A DNA stretch of 64,000 nt from Anaspis maculata (Eukaryota; Arthropoda; Insecta; Coleoptera; Scraptiidae), in the NCBI GenBank assembly GCA_949128115.1, contig OX421966.1:3162001-3226000 (forward strand), read 5' to 3'. The notes below the pieces were generated by a model. It saw only the letters and a program-made list of their open reading frames with translations, had not been told where the DNA came from and did not search any database. Below, piece by piece: positions 47,801 to 60,715 of the stretch. The first letter of the stretch is position 1. Each line of letters begins with the position of its first letter. The position numbers and the translations under genes are program-made.

Positions 47801-50800
47801 TTTCGATCTTCGTGTTCTTCCGTCAGATATTGCGTTTGGAACAAGTAGCTGCCAACTTCAAAAGTGGTGACCGATCGTTTTCAAAGTCACGTGGGTTGAA
47901 GCCAAAAGTCACGTGGGTTGAAGCCTGAAGTCACGTGGGTTGAAGCCTAAAGTCACGTGGGTTGAAGCCTGAATTTTTTCGATAACAAATATGTCTTTAG
48001 TTTTTCGATATTCGTGTTCTTCCGTCAGATATTGCGTTTGGAACAAGTAGCTGCCGACTTCAAAAGTGGTGACCGATCGTTTCGAAAGTCACGTTGGTTG
48101 AAGTCTGGAGTCACGTGAGTTGAAGCTTGGGTACACGTGAGTTGAAGCCTGAATTTCTTTAATACTAAATATGTCTTTAGTTTTTCGATATTCGTGTTCT
48201 TCCGTCAGATATAGCGTTTGGAACAAGTAGCTGACAACTTCAAAAGTGGTGACCGATCGTTTTCAAAGTCACGTGGGTTGAAGCCAGGAGTCACGTGGGT
48301 TGAAGCCTGAAGTCACGTGGGTTGAAGCCTAAAGTCACGTGGGTTGAAGCCTGAATTTTTTCGATAACAAAGATGTCTTTAGTTTCCCGATATTCGTGTT
48401 CTTCCGTCAGATATTGCGTTTGGAACAAGTAGCTGTCAACTTCAAAAGTGGTGACCGATCGTTTCAAAAGACACGTGGATTGAGGCCTGGAGTCACGTGG
48501 GTTGTAGCCTAAAGTCACGTGGGTTGAAGCCGGAAGTCACGTGGGTTGAAGCCTGAATTTTTTCAATAACAAATATGTCTTTAGTTTTTCGATATTCGTG
48601 TTCTTCCGTCGGATATTGCGTTTAGAACAAGTAGCTGCCAACTTCAAAAGTGGTGACCGATCGTTTCAAAAGTCACGTGGATTGAGGCCTGGAGTCACGT
48701 GGGTTGTAGCCTAAAGTCACGTGGGTTGAAGCCGGAAGTCACGTGGGTTGAAGCCTGAATTTTTTCAATAACAAATATGTCTTTAGTTTTTCGATATTCG
48801 TGTTCTTCCGTCGGATATTGCGTTTAGAACAAGTAGCTGCCAACTTCAAAAGTGGTGACCGATCGTTTCAAAAGTCACGTGGATTGAAGCCTGGAGTCAC
48901 GTGGGTTGTAGCCTGAAGTCACGTGGGTTGAAGCTTTAAGTCACGTGGGTTGGAGCCTGAATTTTTTCAATAACAAATATGTCTTTAGTTTTCCGATATT
49001 CGTGTTCTTCCGTCGGATATTGCGTTTGGAACAAGTAGCTGTCAACTTCAAAAGTGGTGACCGATCGTTTTGAAAGTCACGTGGGTTGAAGCCTGAAGTC
49101 ACGTGGGTTGAAGCCTTGATTCACGTGGGTTGAAGCCTGAAGTCACGTGAGTTAAAACCTGAACTTTTTCGATAACAATTGTGTCTTTTCTTCTATATTT
49201 GTGTTCGTTCGTCAGATGTTGCGTTTGGAACAAGTTGCTGCCAACATCAAAAGTGGTGACCGATCTTTTCAAAAGACACGTGGGTTGAAGCCTGAAGTCA
49301 CGTGGGTTGAAGGCTGGAGTCACGTGGGTTGAAACCTGAACTTTTTGGATAACAATTGTGTCTTTTTGTCTATATTTGTGTTCGTTCGTCAGATGTTGCG
49401 TTTGGAAAGAGTAGCTGCCAACTTCAAAAGTGGTGACCGATCGTTTTCAAAGTCACGTGGGTTGAAGCCTGAAGTCACGTGGGTTGAAGCCTGAAGTCAC
49501 GTGGGTTGAAGCCTGGAGTCACGTGGGTTGGAACCTGAACTTTTTGGATATCAATTGTGTCTTTTCTTCTATATTTATGTTCGTTCGTCAGATGTTGCGT
49601 TTGGAACAAGTAGCTTCCAACATCAAAAGTGGTGACCGATCGTTTCAAATTCACGTGAGTTGAAGCCTGAAGTCACGTGGGTTGAAGCCTGAATTTCTTT
49701 AATACTAAATATGTCTTTAGTTTTTCGATATTCGTGTTCTTCCGTCAGATATTGCGTTTGGAACAAGTAGCTGCCAACTTCAAAAGTGGTGACCGATCGT
49801 TTTTCAAAGTCACGTGGGTTGAAGCCAGGAGTCACGTGGGTTGAAGCCTGAAGTCACGTGGGTTGAAGCCTAAAGTCACGTGGGTTGAAGCCTGAATTTT
49901 TTCGATAACAAATATGTCTTTAGTTTTTCGATATTCGTGTTCTTCCGTCAGATATTGCGTTTGGAACAAGTAGCTGCCAACTTCAAAAGTGGTGACCGAT
50001 CGTTTCGAAAGTCACGTTGGTTGAAGTCTGGAGTCACGTGAGTTGAAGCTTGGGTACACGTGAGTTGAAGCCTGAATTTCCTTGATACTAAATATGTCTT
50101 TAGTTTTTCGATATTCGTGTTCTTCCGTCAGATATTGCGTTTGGAACAAGTAGCTGACAACTTCAAAAGTGGTGACCGATCGTTTTGAAAGTCACGTGGG
50201 TTGAAGCCTGAAGTCACGTGGGTTGAAGCCTTGATTCACGTGGGTTGAAGCCTGAAGTCACGTGGGTTGAAGCCAGAATTTTTTCAATAACAAATATGTC
50301 TTCAGTTTTTCGATGTTCGTGTTCTTCCGTCAGATATTGCGTTTGGAACAAGTAGCTGCCAACTTCAAAAGTGGTGACCGATCGTTTTGAAAGTCACGTT
50401 GGTTGAAGTCTGGAGTCACGTAAGTTGAAGCCTGAGGTCACGTGGGTTGAAGCCTGAATTTCTTTAATACTAAATATGTCTTTAGGTTTTCGATATTCGT
50501 GTTCTTCCTTCAGATATTGCGTTTGGAACAAGTAGCTGCCAACTTCGAAAGTGGTGACCGATCGTTTCCAAAGTCACGTGGGTTGAAGCCAGGAGTCACG
50601 TGGGTTGAAGCCTAAAGTCACGTGGGTTGAAGCCTGAAGTCACGTGGGTTGAAGCCTGAATTTTTTCGATAACAAATATGTCTTTAGTTTTTCGATATTC
50701 GTGTTCTTCCGTCAGATATTGCGTTTGGAACAAGTAGCTGCCAACTTCAAAAGTGGTGACCGATCGTTTTCAAAGTCACGTGGGTTGAAGCCAGGAGTCA

Positions 50801-53800
50801 CGTGGGTTGAAGCCTGAAGTCACGTGGGTTGAAGCCTAAAGTCACGTGGGTTGAAGCCTGAATTTTTTCGATAACAAATATGTCTTTAGTTTCCCGATAT
50901 TCGTGTTCTTCCGTCAGATATTGCGTTTGGAACAAGTAGCTGTCAACTTCAAAAGTGGTGACCGATCGTTTTTCAAGTCCCGTGGGTTGAAGCCTAGAGT
51001 CACGTGGGTTGAAGCCTGAAGTCACGTGGGTTAAAGCCTGAAGACACGTGGGTTGAAGCCTGAATTTTTCCAATAACAAATATGTCTTTAGTTTTTCGAT
51101 ATTCGTGTTCTTCCGTCAGATATTGCGTTTGGAACAAGTAGCTGCCAACTTCAAAAGTGGTGACCGATCGTTTCAAAAGTCACGTGGATTGAAGCCTGGA
51201 GTCACGTGGGTTGTAGCCTTAAGTCACGTGTGTTGAAGCCTGAAGTCACGTGGGTTGAAGCCTGAATTTTTTCGATAACAAATATGTCTTTAGTTTTTCC
51301 TATATTCGTGTTCTTCCGTCAGATATTGCGTTTAGAACAAGTAGCTGCCAACTTCAAAAGTGGTGACCGATCGTTTCAAAAGACACGCGGATTGAGGCCT
51401 GGAGTCACGTGGGTTGTAGCCTAAAGTCACGTGGGTTGAAGCCGGAAGTCACGTGGGTTGAAGCCTGAATTTTTTCAATAACAAATATGTCTTTAGTTTT
51501 CCGATATTCGTGTTCTTCCGTCGGATATTGCGTTTGGAACAAGTAGCTGTCAACTTCCAAAGTGGTGACCGATCGTTTCAAAAGTCACGTGGGATGAAGC
51601 CTTGAGTCACGTGGGTTGAAGCCTGAAGTCACGTGGGTTGAAGCCTGAAGTCACGTGGGTTGAAGCCTGAATTTTTTCAATAACAAATATGTCTTTGGTT
51701 TTTCGATATCCGTGTTCTCCCGTCAGATATTGCGTTTAGAACAAGTAGCTGTCAACTTCAAAAGTGGTGACCGATCGTTTCAAAAGTCACGTGGGTTGAA
51801 GCCTGAAGTCACGTGAGTTGAAGCCTGAAGTCACGTGGGTTGGAGCCTGGAGTCACGTGGGTTAAAACCTGAACTTTTTGGATAACAATTGTGTCTTTTT
51901 TTCTATATTTGTGTTTGTTCGTCAAATGTTGCGTTTGGAACAAGTAGCTGCCAACTTCAAAAGTGGTGACCGATCGTTTTGAAAGTCACGTGGGTTGAAG
52001 CCTGAAGTCACGTGGGTTGAAGCCTTGATTCACGTGGGTTGAAGCCTGAAGTCACGTGAGTTGAAACCTGAACTTTTTCGATAACAATTGTGTCTTTTCT
52101 TCTATATTTGTGTTCGTTCGTCAGATGTTGCGTTTGGAACAAGTTGCTGCCAACATCAAAAGTGGTGACCGATCTCTTCAAAAGACACGTGGGTTGAAGC
52201 CTGAAGTCACGTGGGTTGAAGGCTGGAGTCACGTGGGTTGAAACCTGAACTTTTTGGATAACAATTGTGTCTTTTTTTCTATATTTGTGTTCGTTCGTCA
52301 GATGTTGCGTTTGGAAAGAGTAGCTGCCAACTTCAAAAGTGGTGATCGATCGTTTTCAAAGTCACGTGGGTTGAAGCCTGAAGTCACGTGGATTGAAGCC
52401 TGAAGTCACGTGGGTTGAAGGCTGGAGTCACGTGGGTTGAAACCTGAACTTTTTGGATAACAATTGTGTCTTTTTTTCTATATTTGTGTTCGTTCGTCAG
52501 ATGTTGCGTTTGGAACAAGTAGCTGTCAACTTCAAAAGTGGTGACCGATCGTTTTTCAAGTCACGTGGGTTGAAGCCTAGAGTCACGTGGGTTGAAGCCT
52601 AAAGTCACGTGGGTTGAAGCCTGAATTTCTTGATTACTAAATATGTCTTTAGTTTTTCGATATTCGTGTTCTTCCGTCGGATATTGCGTTTGGAACAAGT
52701 AGCTGCCAACTTCAAAAGTGGTGACCGATCGTTTTCAAAGTCACGTGGGTTGAAGCCTGAAGTCACGTGGGTTGAAGCCGGAATTTTTTCAATAACAAAT
52801 ATGTCTTCAGTTTTTCGATGTTCGTGTTCTTCCGTCAGATATTGCGTTTGGAACAAGTAGCTGCCAACTTCAAAAGTGGTGACCGATCGTTTTGAAAGTC
52901 ACGTTGGTTGAAGTCTGGAGTCACGTGAGTTGAAGCCTGAGGTCACGTGGGTTGAAGCCTGAATTTCTTTGATACTAAATATGTCTTTAGGTTTTCGATA
53001 TTCGTGTTCTTCCGTCAGATATTGCGTTTGGAACAAGTAGCTGCCAACTTCAAAAGTGGTGACCGATCGTTTTCAAAGTCACGTGGGTTGAAGCCAGGAG
53101 TCACGTGGGTTGAAGCCTGAAGTCACGTGGGTTGAAGCCTGAAGTCACGTGGGTTGAAGCCTGAATTTTTTCTATAACAAATATGTCTTTAGTTTTTCGA
53201 TCTTCGTGTTCTTCCGTCAGATATTGCGTTTGGAACAAGTAGCTGCCAACTTCAAAAGTGGTGACCGATCGTTTTCAAAGTCACGTGGGTTGAAGCCAAA
53301 AGTCACGTGGGTTGAAGCCTGAAGTCACGTGGGTTGAAGCCTAAAGTCACGTGGGTTGAAGCCTGAATTTTTTCGATAACAAATATGTCTTTAGTTTTTC
53401 GATATTCGTGTTCTTCCGTCAGATATTGCGTTTGGAACAAGTAGCTGCCGACTTCAAAAGTGGTGACCGATCGTTTCGAAAGTCACGTTGGTTGAAGTCT
53501 GGAGTCACGTGAGTTGAAGCTTGGGTACACGTGAGTTGAAGCCTGAATTTCTTTAATACTAAATATGTCTTTAGTTTTTCGATATTCGTGTTCTTCCGTC
53601 AGATATAGCGTTTGGAACAAGTAGCTGACAACTTCAAAAGTGGTGACCGATCGTTTTCAAAGTCACGTGGGTTGAAGCCAGGAGTCACGTGGGTTGAAGC
53701 CTGAAGTCACGTGGGTTGAAGCCTAAAGTCACGTGGGTTGAAGCCTGAATTTTTTCGATAACAAAGATGTCTTTAGTTTCCCGATATTCGTGTTCTTCCG

Positions 53801-55658
53801 TCAGATATTGCGTTTGGAACAAGTAGCTGTCAACTTCAAAAGTGGTGACCGATCGTTTCAAAAGACACGTGGATTGAGGCCTGGAGTCACGTGGGTTGTA
53901 GCCTAAAGTCACGTGGGTTGAAGCCGGAAGTCACGTGGGTTGAAGCCTGAATTTTTTCAATAACAAATATGTCTTTAGTTTTTCGATATTCGTGTTCTTC
54001 CGTCGGATATTGCGTTTAGAACAAGTAGCTGCCAACTTCAAAAGTGGTGACCGATCGTTTCAAAAGTCACGTGGATTGAGGCCTGGAGTCACGTGGGTTG
54101 TAGCCTAAAGTCACGTGGGTTGAAGCCGGAAGTCACGTGGGTTGAAGCCTGAATTTTTTCAATAACAAATATGTCTTTAGTTTTTCGATATTCGTGTTCT
54201 TCCGTCGGATATTGCGTTTAGAACAAGTAGCTGCCAACTTCAAAAGTGGTGACCGATCGTTTCAAAAGTCACGTGGATTGAAGCCTGGAGTCACGTGGGT
54301 TGTAGCCTGAAGTCACGTGGGTTGAAGCTTTAAGTCACGTGGGTTGGAGCCTGAATTTTTTCAATAACAAATATGTCTTTAGTTTTCCGATATTCGTGTT
54401 CTTCCGTCGGATATTGCGTTTGGAACAAGTAGCTGTCAACTTCAAAAGTGGTGACCGATCGTTTTGAAAGTCACGTGGGTTGAAGCCTGAAGTCACGTGG
54501 GTTGAAGCCTTGATTCACGTGGGTTGAAGCCTGAAGTCACGTGAGTTAAAACCTGAACTTTTTCGATAACAATTGTGTCTTTTCTTCTATATTTGTGTTC
54601 GTTCGTCAGATGTTGCGTTTGGAACAAGTTGCTGCCAACATCAAAAGTGGTGACCGATCTTTTCAAAAGACACGTGGGTTGAAGCCTGAAGTCACGTGGG
54701 TTGAAGGCTGGAGTCACGTGGGTTGAAACCTGAACTTTTTGGATAACAATTGTGTCTTTTTGTCTATATTTGTGTTCGTTCGTCAGATGTTGCGTTTGGA
54801 AAGAGTAGCTGCCAACTTCAAAAGTGGTGACCGATCGTTTTCAAAGTCACGTGGGTTGAAGCCTGAAGTCACGTGGGTTGAAGCCTGAAGTCACGTGGGT
54901 TGAAGCCTGGAGTCACGTGGGTTGGAACCTGAACTTTTTGGATATCAATTGTGTCTTTTCTTCTATATTTATGTTCGTTCGTCAGATGTTGCGTTTGGAA
55001 CAAGTAGCTTCCAACATCAAAAGTGGTGACCGATCGTTTCAAATTCACGTGAGTTGAAGCCTGAAGTCACGTGGGTTGAAGCCTGAATTTCTTTAATACT
55101 AAATATGTCTTTAGTTTTTCGATATTCGTGTTCTTCCGTCAGATATTGCGTTTGGAACAAGTAGCTGCCAACTTCAAAAGTGGTGACCGATCGTTTTTCA
55201 AAGTCACGTGGGTTGAAGCCAGGAGTCACGTGGGTTGAAGCCTGAAGTCACGTGGGTTGAAGCCTAAAGTCACGTGGGTTGAAGCCTGAATTTTTTCGAT
55301 AACAAATATGTCTTTAGTTTTTCGATATTCGTGTTCTTCCGTCAGATATTGCGTTTGGAACAAGTAGCTGCCAACTTCAAAAGTGGTGACCGATCGTTTC
55401 GAAAGTCACGTTGGTTGAAGTCTGGAGTCACGTGAGTTGAAGCTTGGGTACACGTGAGTTGAAGCCTGAATTTCCTTGATACTAAATATGTCTTTAGTTT
55501 TTCGATATTCGTGTTCTTCCGTCAGATATTGCGTTTGGAACAAGTAGCTGACAACTTCAAAAGTGGTGACCGATCGTTTTGAAAGTCACGTGGGTTGAAG
55601 CCTGAAGTCACGTGGGTTGAAGCCTTGATTCACGTGGGTTGAAGCCTGAAGTCACGTG
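44871..55658 (+). repeat. 5,394-bp tandem duplication in unit 2
   Basis: Copy 1 is 44,871-50,264 and copy 2 is 50,265-55,658. Landmarks recur exactly 5,394 bp apart over the full length. Both copies share C and G variants at 50,081/50,084 and 55,475/55,478 where unit 1 has T and A (33,099/33,102), so the duplication happened inside unit 2 after it separated from unit 1. The junction at 50,265 joins a 22-bp unit to a different 22-bp unit in register. Confidence 0.85.
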
Positions 55659-56601
55659 AGTTAAAACCTGAACTTTTTCGATAACAATTGTGTCTTTTCT
55701 TCTATATTTGTGTTCGTTCGTCAGATGTTGCGTTTGGAACAAGTTGCTGCCAACATCAAAAGTGGTGACCGATCTTTTCAAAAGACACGTGGGTTGAAGC
55801 CTGAAGTCACGTGGGTTGAAGGCTGGAGTCACGTGGGTTGAAACCTGAACTTTTTGGATAACAATTGTGTCTTTTTGTCTATATTTGTGTTCGTTCGTCA
55901 GATGTTGCGTTTGGAAAGAGTAGCTGCCAACTTCAAAAGTGGTGACCGATCGTTTTCAAAGTCACGTGGGTTGAAGCCTGAAGTCACGTGGGTTGAAGCC
56001 TGAAGTCACGTGGGTTGAAGCCTGGAGTCACGTGGGTTGGAACCTGAACTTTTTGGATATCAATTGTGTCTTTTCTTCTATATTTATGTTCGTTCGTCAG
56101 ATGTTGCGTTTGGAACAAGTAGCTTCCAACATCAAAAGTGGTGACCGATCGTTTCAAATTCACGTGAGTTGAAGCCTGAAGTCACGTGGGTTGAAGCCTG
56201 AATTTCTTTTATACTAAATATGTCTTTAGTTTTTCGATATTCGTGTTCTTCCGTCAGATATTGCGTTTGGAACAAGTAGCTGCCAACTTCAAAAGTGGTG
56301 ACCGATCGTTTTCAAAGTCACGTGGGTTGAAGCCAGGAGTCACGTGGGTTGAAGCCTGAAGTCACGTAGGTTGAAGCCTAAAGTCACGTGGGTTGAAGCC
56401 TGAATTTTTTCGATAACAAATATGTCTTTAGTTTTTCGATATTCGTGTTCTTCCGTCAGATATTGCGTTTGGAACAAGTAGCTGCCAACTTCAAAAGTGG
56501 TGACCGATCGTTTCGAAAGTCACGTTGGTTGAAGTCTGGAGTCACGTGAGTTGAAGCTTGGGTACACGTGAGTTGAAGCCTGAATTTCTTTAATACTAAA
56601 T

Positions 56602-57813
56602 ATGTCTTTAGTTTTTCGATATTCGTGTTCTTCCGTCAGATATTGCGTTTGGAACAAGTAGCTGACAACTTCAAAAGTGGTGACCGATCGTTTTCAAAGT
56701 CACGTGGGTTGAAGCCAGGAGTCACGTGGGTTGAAGCCTGAAGTCACGTGGGTTGAAGCCTAAAGTCACGTGGGTTGAAGCCTGAATTTTTTCGATCACA
56801 AATATGTCTTTAGTTTTTCGATATTCGTGTTCTTCCGTCAGATATTGCGTTTGGAACAAGTAGCTGACAACTTCAAAAGTGGTGACCGATCGTTTTCAAA
56901 GTCACGTGGGTTGAAGCCAGGAGTCACGTGGGTTGAAGCCTGAAGTCACGTGGGTTGAAGCCTAAAGTCACGTGGGTTGAAGCCTGAATTTTTTCGATCA
57001 CAAATATGTCTTTAGTTTTTCGATATTCGTGTTCTTCCGTCAGATATTGCGTTTGGAACAAGTAGCTGACAACTTCAAAAGTGGTGACCGATCGTTTTCA
57101 AAGTCACGTGGGTTGAAGCCAGGAGTCACGTGGGTTGAAGCCTGAAGTCACGTGGGTTGAAGCCTAAAGTCACGTGGGTTGAAGCCTGAATTTTTTCGAT
57201 CACAAATATGTCTTTAGTTTTTCGATATTCGTGTTCTTCCGTCAGATATTGCGTTTGGAACAAGTAGCTGACAACTTCAAAAGTGGTGACCGATCGTTTT
57301 CAAAGTCACGTGGGTTGAAGCCAGGAGTCACGTGGGTTGAAGCCTGAAGTCACGTGGGTTGAAGCCTAAAGTCACGTGGGTTGAAGCCTGAATTTTTTCG
57401 ATCACAAATATGTCTTTAGTTTTTCGATATTCGTGTTCTTCCGTCAGATATTGCGTTTGGAACAAGTAGCTGACAACTTCAAAAGTGGTGACCGATCGTT
57501 TTCAAAGTCACGTGGGTTGAAGCCAGGAGTCACGTGGGTTGAAGCCTGAAGTCACGTGGGTTGAAGCCTAAAGTCACGTGGGTTGAAGCCTGAATTTCTT
57601 CGATCACAAATATGTCTTAAGTTTTTCGATATTCGTGTTCTTCCGTCAGATATTGCGTTTGGAACAAGTAGCTGACAACTTCAAAAGTGGTGACCGATCG
57701 TTTTCAAAGTCACGTGGGTTGAAGCCAGGAGTCACGTGGGTTGAAGCCTGAAGTCACGTGGGTTGAAGCCTAAAGTCACGTGGGTTGAAGCCTGAATTTT
57801 TTCGATAACAAAT
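56602..57813 (+). repeat. Homogeneous run of six 202-bp monomers
   Basis: Six monomers start at 56,602, 56,804, 57,006, 57,208, 57,410 and 57,612, all 202 bp long. They share the GCTGACAAC variant, and TTCGATCAC marks the boundaries between most of them. The matching place in unit 1 (34,285 and 34,487) has two such monomers. The four additional copies are nearly identical, with small changes only near 57,598 (TTCTTCGATC) and 57,618 (CTTAAG). Confidence 0.9.
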
Positions 57814-60715
57814 ATGTCTTTAGTTTTTCGATATTCGTGTTCTTCCGTCGGATATTGCGTTTAGAACAAGTAGCTGCCAACTTCAAAAGTGGTGACCGAT
57901 CGTTTTAAAAGTCACGTGGGTTGAAGCTAGGAGTCACGTGGGTTGAAGCCTGAAGTCACGTGGGTTGAAGCCTGAAGTCACGTGGGTTGAAGCCTGAATT
58001 TTTTCAATAACAAATATGTCTTTAGTTTTCCGATATTCATGTTTTTCCGTCAGATATTGCGTTTGGAACAAGTAGCTGTCAACTTCGAAAGTGGTGACCG
58101 ATCGTTTGAAAGTCACGTGGGTTGAAGCCTAGAGTCACGTGGGTTGAAGCCTGAAGTCACGTGGGTTGAAGCCTGAAGTCACGTGGGTTGAAGCCTGAAT
58201 TTTTTCAATAACAAACATGTCTTTGGTTTTTCGATATTCGTGTTCTTCCGTCAGATATTGCGTTTAGAACAAGTAGCTGCCAACTTCAAAAGTGGTGACC
58301 GATCGTTTCAGAAGTCACGTGGGTTGAAGCCTGGAGTCACGTGGGTTGAAGCCTGAGGTCACGTGGGTTGAAGCCTAAAGTCACGTGGGTTGAAGCCTGA
58401 ATTTCCTCAATAACAAATATGTCTTTAGTTTTTCGATATTCGTGTTATTTCGTCAGATGTTGCGTTTGGAACAAGTAGCTGCCAACTTCAAAAGTGGTGA
58501 CCGATCGTTTCAAAAGTCACGTGGGTTGAAGCCAGGAGTCACGTGGGTTGAAGCCTGAAGTCACGTGGGTTGAAGCCTAAAGTCACGTGGGTTGAAGCCT
58601 GAATTCTTTCAATAACAAATATGTCTTCAGTTTTCCGATATTCGTGTTCTTCCGTCAGATATTGCGTTTGGAACAAGTAGCTGTCAACTTCAAAAGTGGT
58701 GACCGATCGTTTTGAGAGTCACGTGGGTTGAAGCCAAGAGTCTCGTGGGTTGGAGCCTGGAGTCACGTGGGTTGAAGCCTGAAGTCATGTGGGTTGAAGC
58801 CTGAATTTTTTCAATAACAAATATGTCTTTGGTTTTTCGATATTCGTGTTCTTCCGTCAGATATTGCGTTTGGAACAAGTAGCTGCCAACTTCAAAAGTG
58901 GTGACCGATCGCTCTAAAAGTCACGTGGGTTGAAGCCTGGAGTCACGTGGGTTGAAGCCTGAAGTCACGTAAACTGGAGCCTGAAGTCACGTGGGTTGAA
59001 GCCTGGATTTTTTCAATCAAAATATGTCTTTAGTTTTTCGATACTCGTGTTCTTCCGTCAGATATTGCGTTCCAAACAAGTGGCTGCCAACTTCAAAAGT
59101 GGTGACCGATCGTTTTAAAAGTCACGTGGGTTGAAGTCTGGAGTCACGTGAGTTGAAGCCTGAGGTCACGTGAGTTGAAGCCTGAATTTCTTTAATACTA
59201 AATATGTCTTTAATTTTTCGATATTCGTGTTCTTCCGTCAGATATTGCGTTTGGAACAAGTAGCTGCCAACTTCAAAAGTGGTGACCGATCGTTTTCACA
59301 GTCACGTGGGTTGAAGCCAGGAGTCACGTGGGTTGAAGCTGGAAGTCACGTGGGTTGAAGCCTGAAGGCACGTGGGTTGAAGCCTGAATTTTTTCCATAA
59401 CAAATATGTCTTTAGTTTTCCGATATTCGTGTTCTTCCGTCAGATATTGCGTTTGGGACAAGTAGCTGTCAACTTCAAAAGTGGTGACCGATCGTTTTTC
59501 AAGTCACGTGGGTTGAAGCCTAGAGTCACGTGGGTTGAAGCCTGAAGTCACGTGGGTTAAAGTCTGAATTTCTTTAATACTAAATATGTCTTTAGTTTTT
59601 CGATATTCGTGTTCTTCCGTCAGATATTGCGTTTGGAACAAGTAGCTGCCAACTTCAAAAGTGGTGACCGATCGTTTTCAAAGTCACGTGGGTTGAAGCC
59701 AGGAGTCACGTGGGTTGAAGCCTGAAGTCACGTGGGTTAAAGCCTAAAGTCACGTGGGTTGAAGCCTGAATTTTTTCAATAACAAATATGTCTTTAGTTT
59801 TCCGATATTCGTGTTCTTCCGTCAGATATTGCGTTTGGAACAAGTAGCTGCCAACTTCAAAAGTGGTGACCGATCGTTTTCAAAGTCACGTGGGTTGAAG
59901 CCAGGAGTCACGTGGGTTGAAGCCTGAAGTCACGTGGGTTGAAGCCTCAAGTCACGTGGGTTGAAGCCTGAATTTTTTCGATAACAAATATGTCTTTGGT
60001 TTTTCGATATTCGTGTTCTTCCGTCAGATATTGCGTTTAGAACAAGTAGCTGCCAACTTCAAAAGTGGTGACCGATCGTTTCAAAAGTCACGTGGATTGA
60101 AGCCTGGAGTCACGTGGGTTGTAGCCTAAAGTCACGTGGGTTGAAGCCTGAAGTCACGTGGGTTGATGCCTGAAATTTTTCAATAACAAATATGTCTTTA
60201 GTTTTTCGATATTCGTGTTCTTCCGTCGGATATTGCGTTTAGAACAAGTAGCTGCCAACTTCAAAAGTAGTGACCGATCGTTTTGAAAGTCACGTGGGTT
60301 GAAGCTAGGAGTCACGTGGGTTGAAGCCTGAAGTCACGTGGGTTGAAGCCTGAAGCACGTGGGTTGAAGCCTGAATTTTTTCAATAACAAATATGTCTTT
60401 AGTTTTCCGATATTCATGTTTTTCCGTCAGATATTGCGTTTGGAACAAGTAGCTGTCAACTTCGAAAGTGGTGACCGATCGTTTCAAAAGTCACGTGGGT
60501 TGAAGCCTAGAGTCACGTGGGTTGAAGCCTGAAGTCACGTGGGTTGAAGCCTGAAGTCACGTGGGTTGAAGCCTAGAGTCACGTGGGTTGAGGCCTGAAG
60601 TCACGTGGGTTGGAGCCTGAAGTCACGTGGGTTTAAGCCTGAATTTTTTCAGTAACAAATATTTCTTTAGTTTTCCGATATTCGTTTTCTTCCGTCAGAT
60701 ATTGCGTTTGGAACA
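57814..60715 (+). repeat. Third copy of the 11.62-15.44 kb segment, with two deletions
   Basis: The offset is about 46,185 up to 59.12 kb, 45,782 at 59,133, and 45,266 by 60,305. The steps of 403 and 516 bp mean that monomer-scale pieces present in units 1 and 2 are missing here (or were added there). Diagnostic variants such as CACGTAAACTGG, CCGATCGCTC and GTCATGTGGG confirm the match. The right edge lies near 60,715, where GCTGTCAAC faces GCTGCCAAC. Confidence 0.75.

Larger units (their letters stand above)
34581..57800 (+). repeat. Super-repeat unit 2 (rearranged)
   Basis: Up to 42,836 this unit follows unit 1 with an offset of 22,396. From 42,905 to 50,264 the offset to unit 1 is 16,982, a loss of 5,414 bp. 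From about 50,265 to 56,990 it is 22,376, a gain of 5,394 bp caused by a tandem duplication. The last 1.2 kb is an enlarged run of 202-bp monomers. Few base differences separate the units, for example at 27,061/44,043 and 33,099/50,081. Confidence 0.8.
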
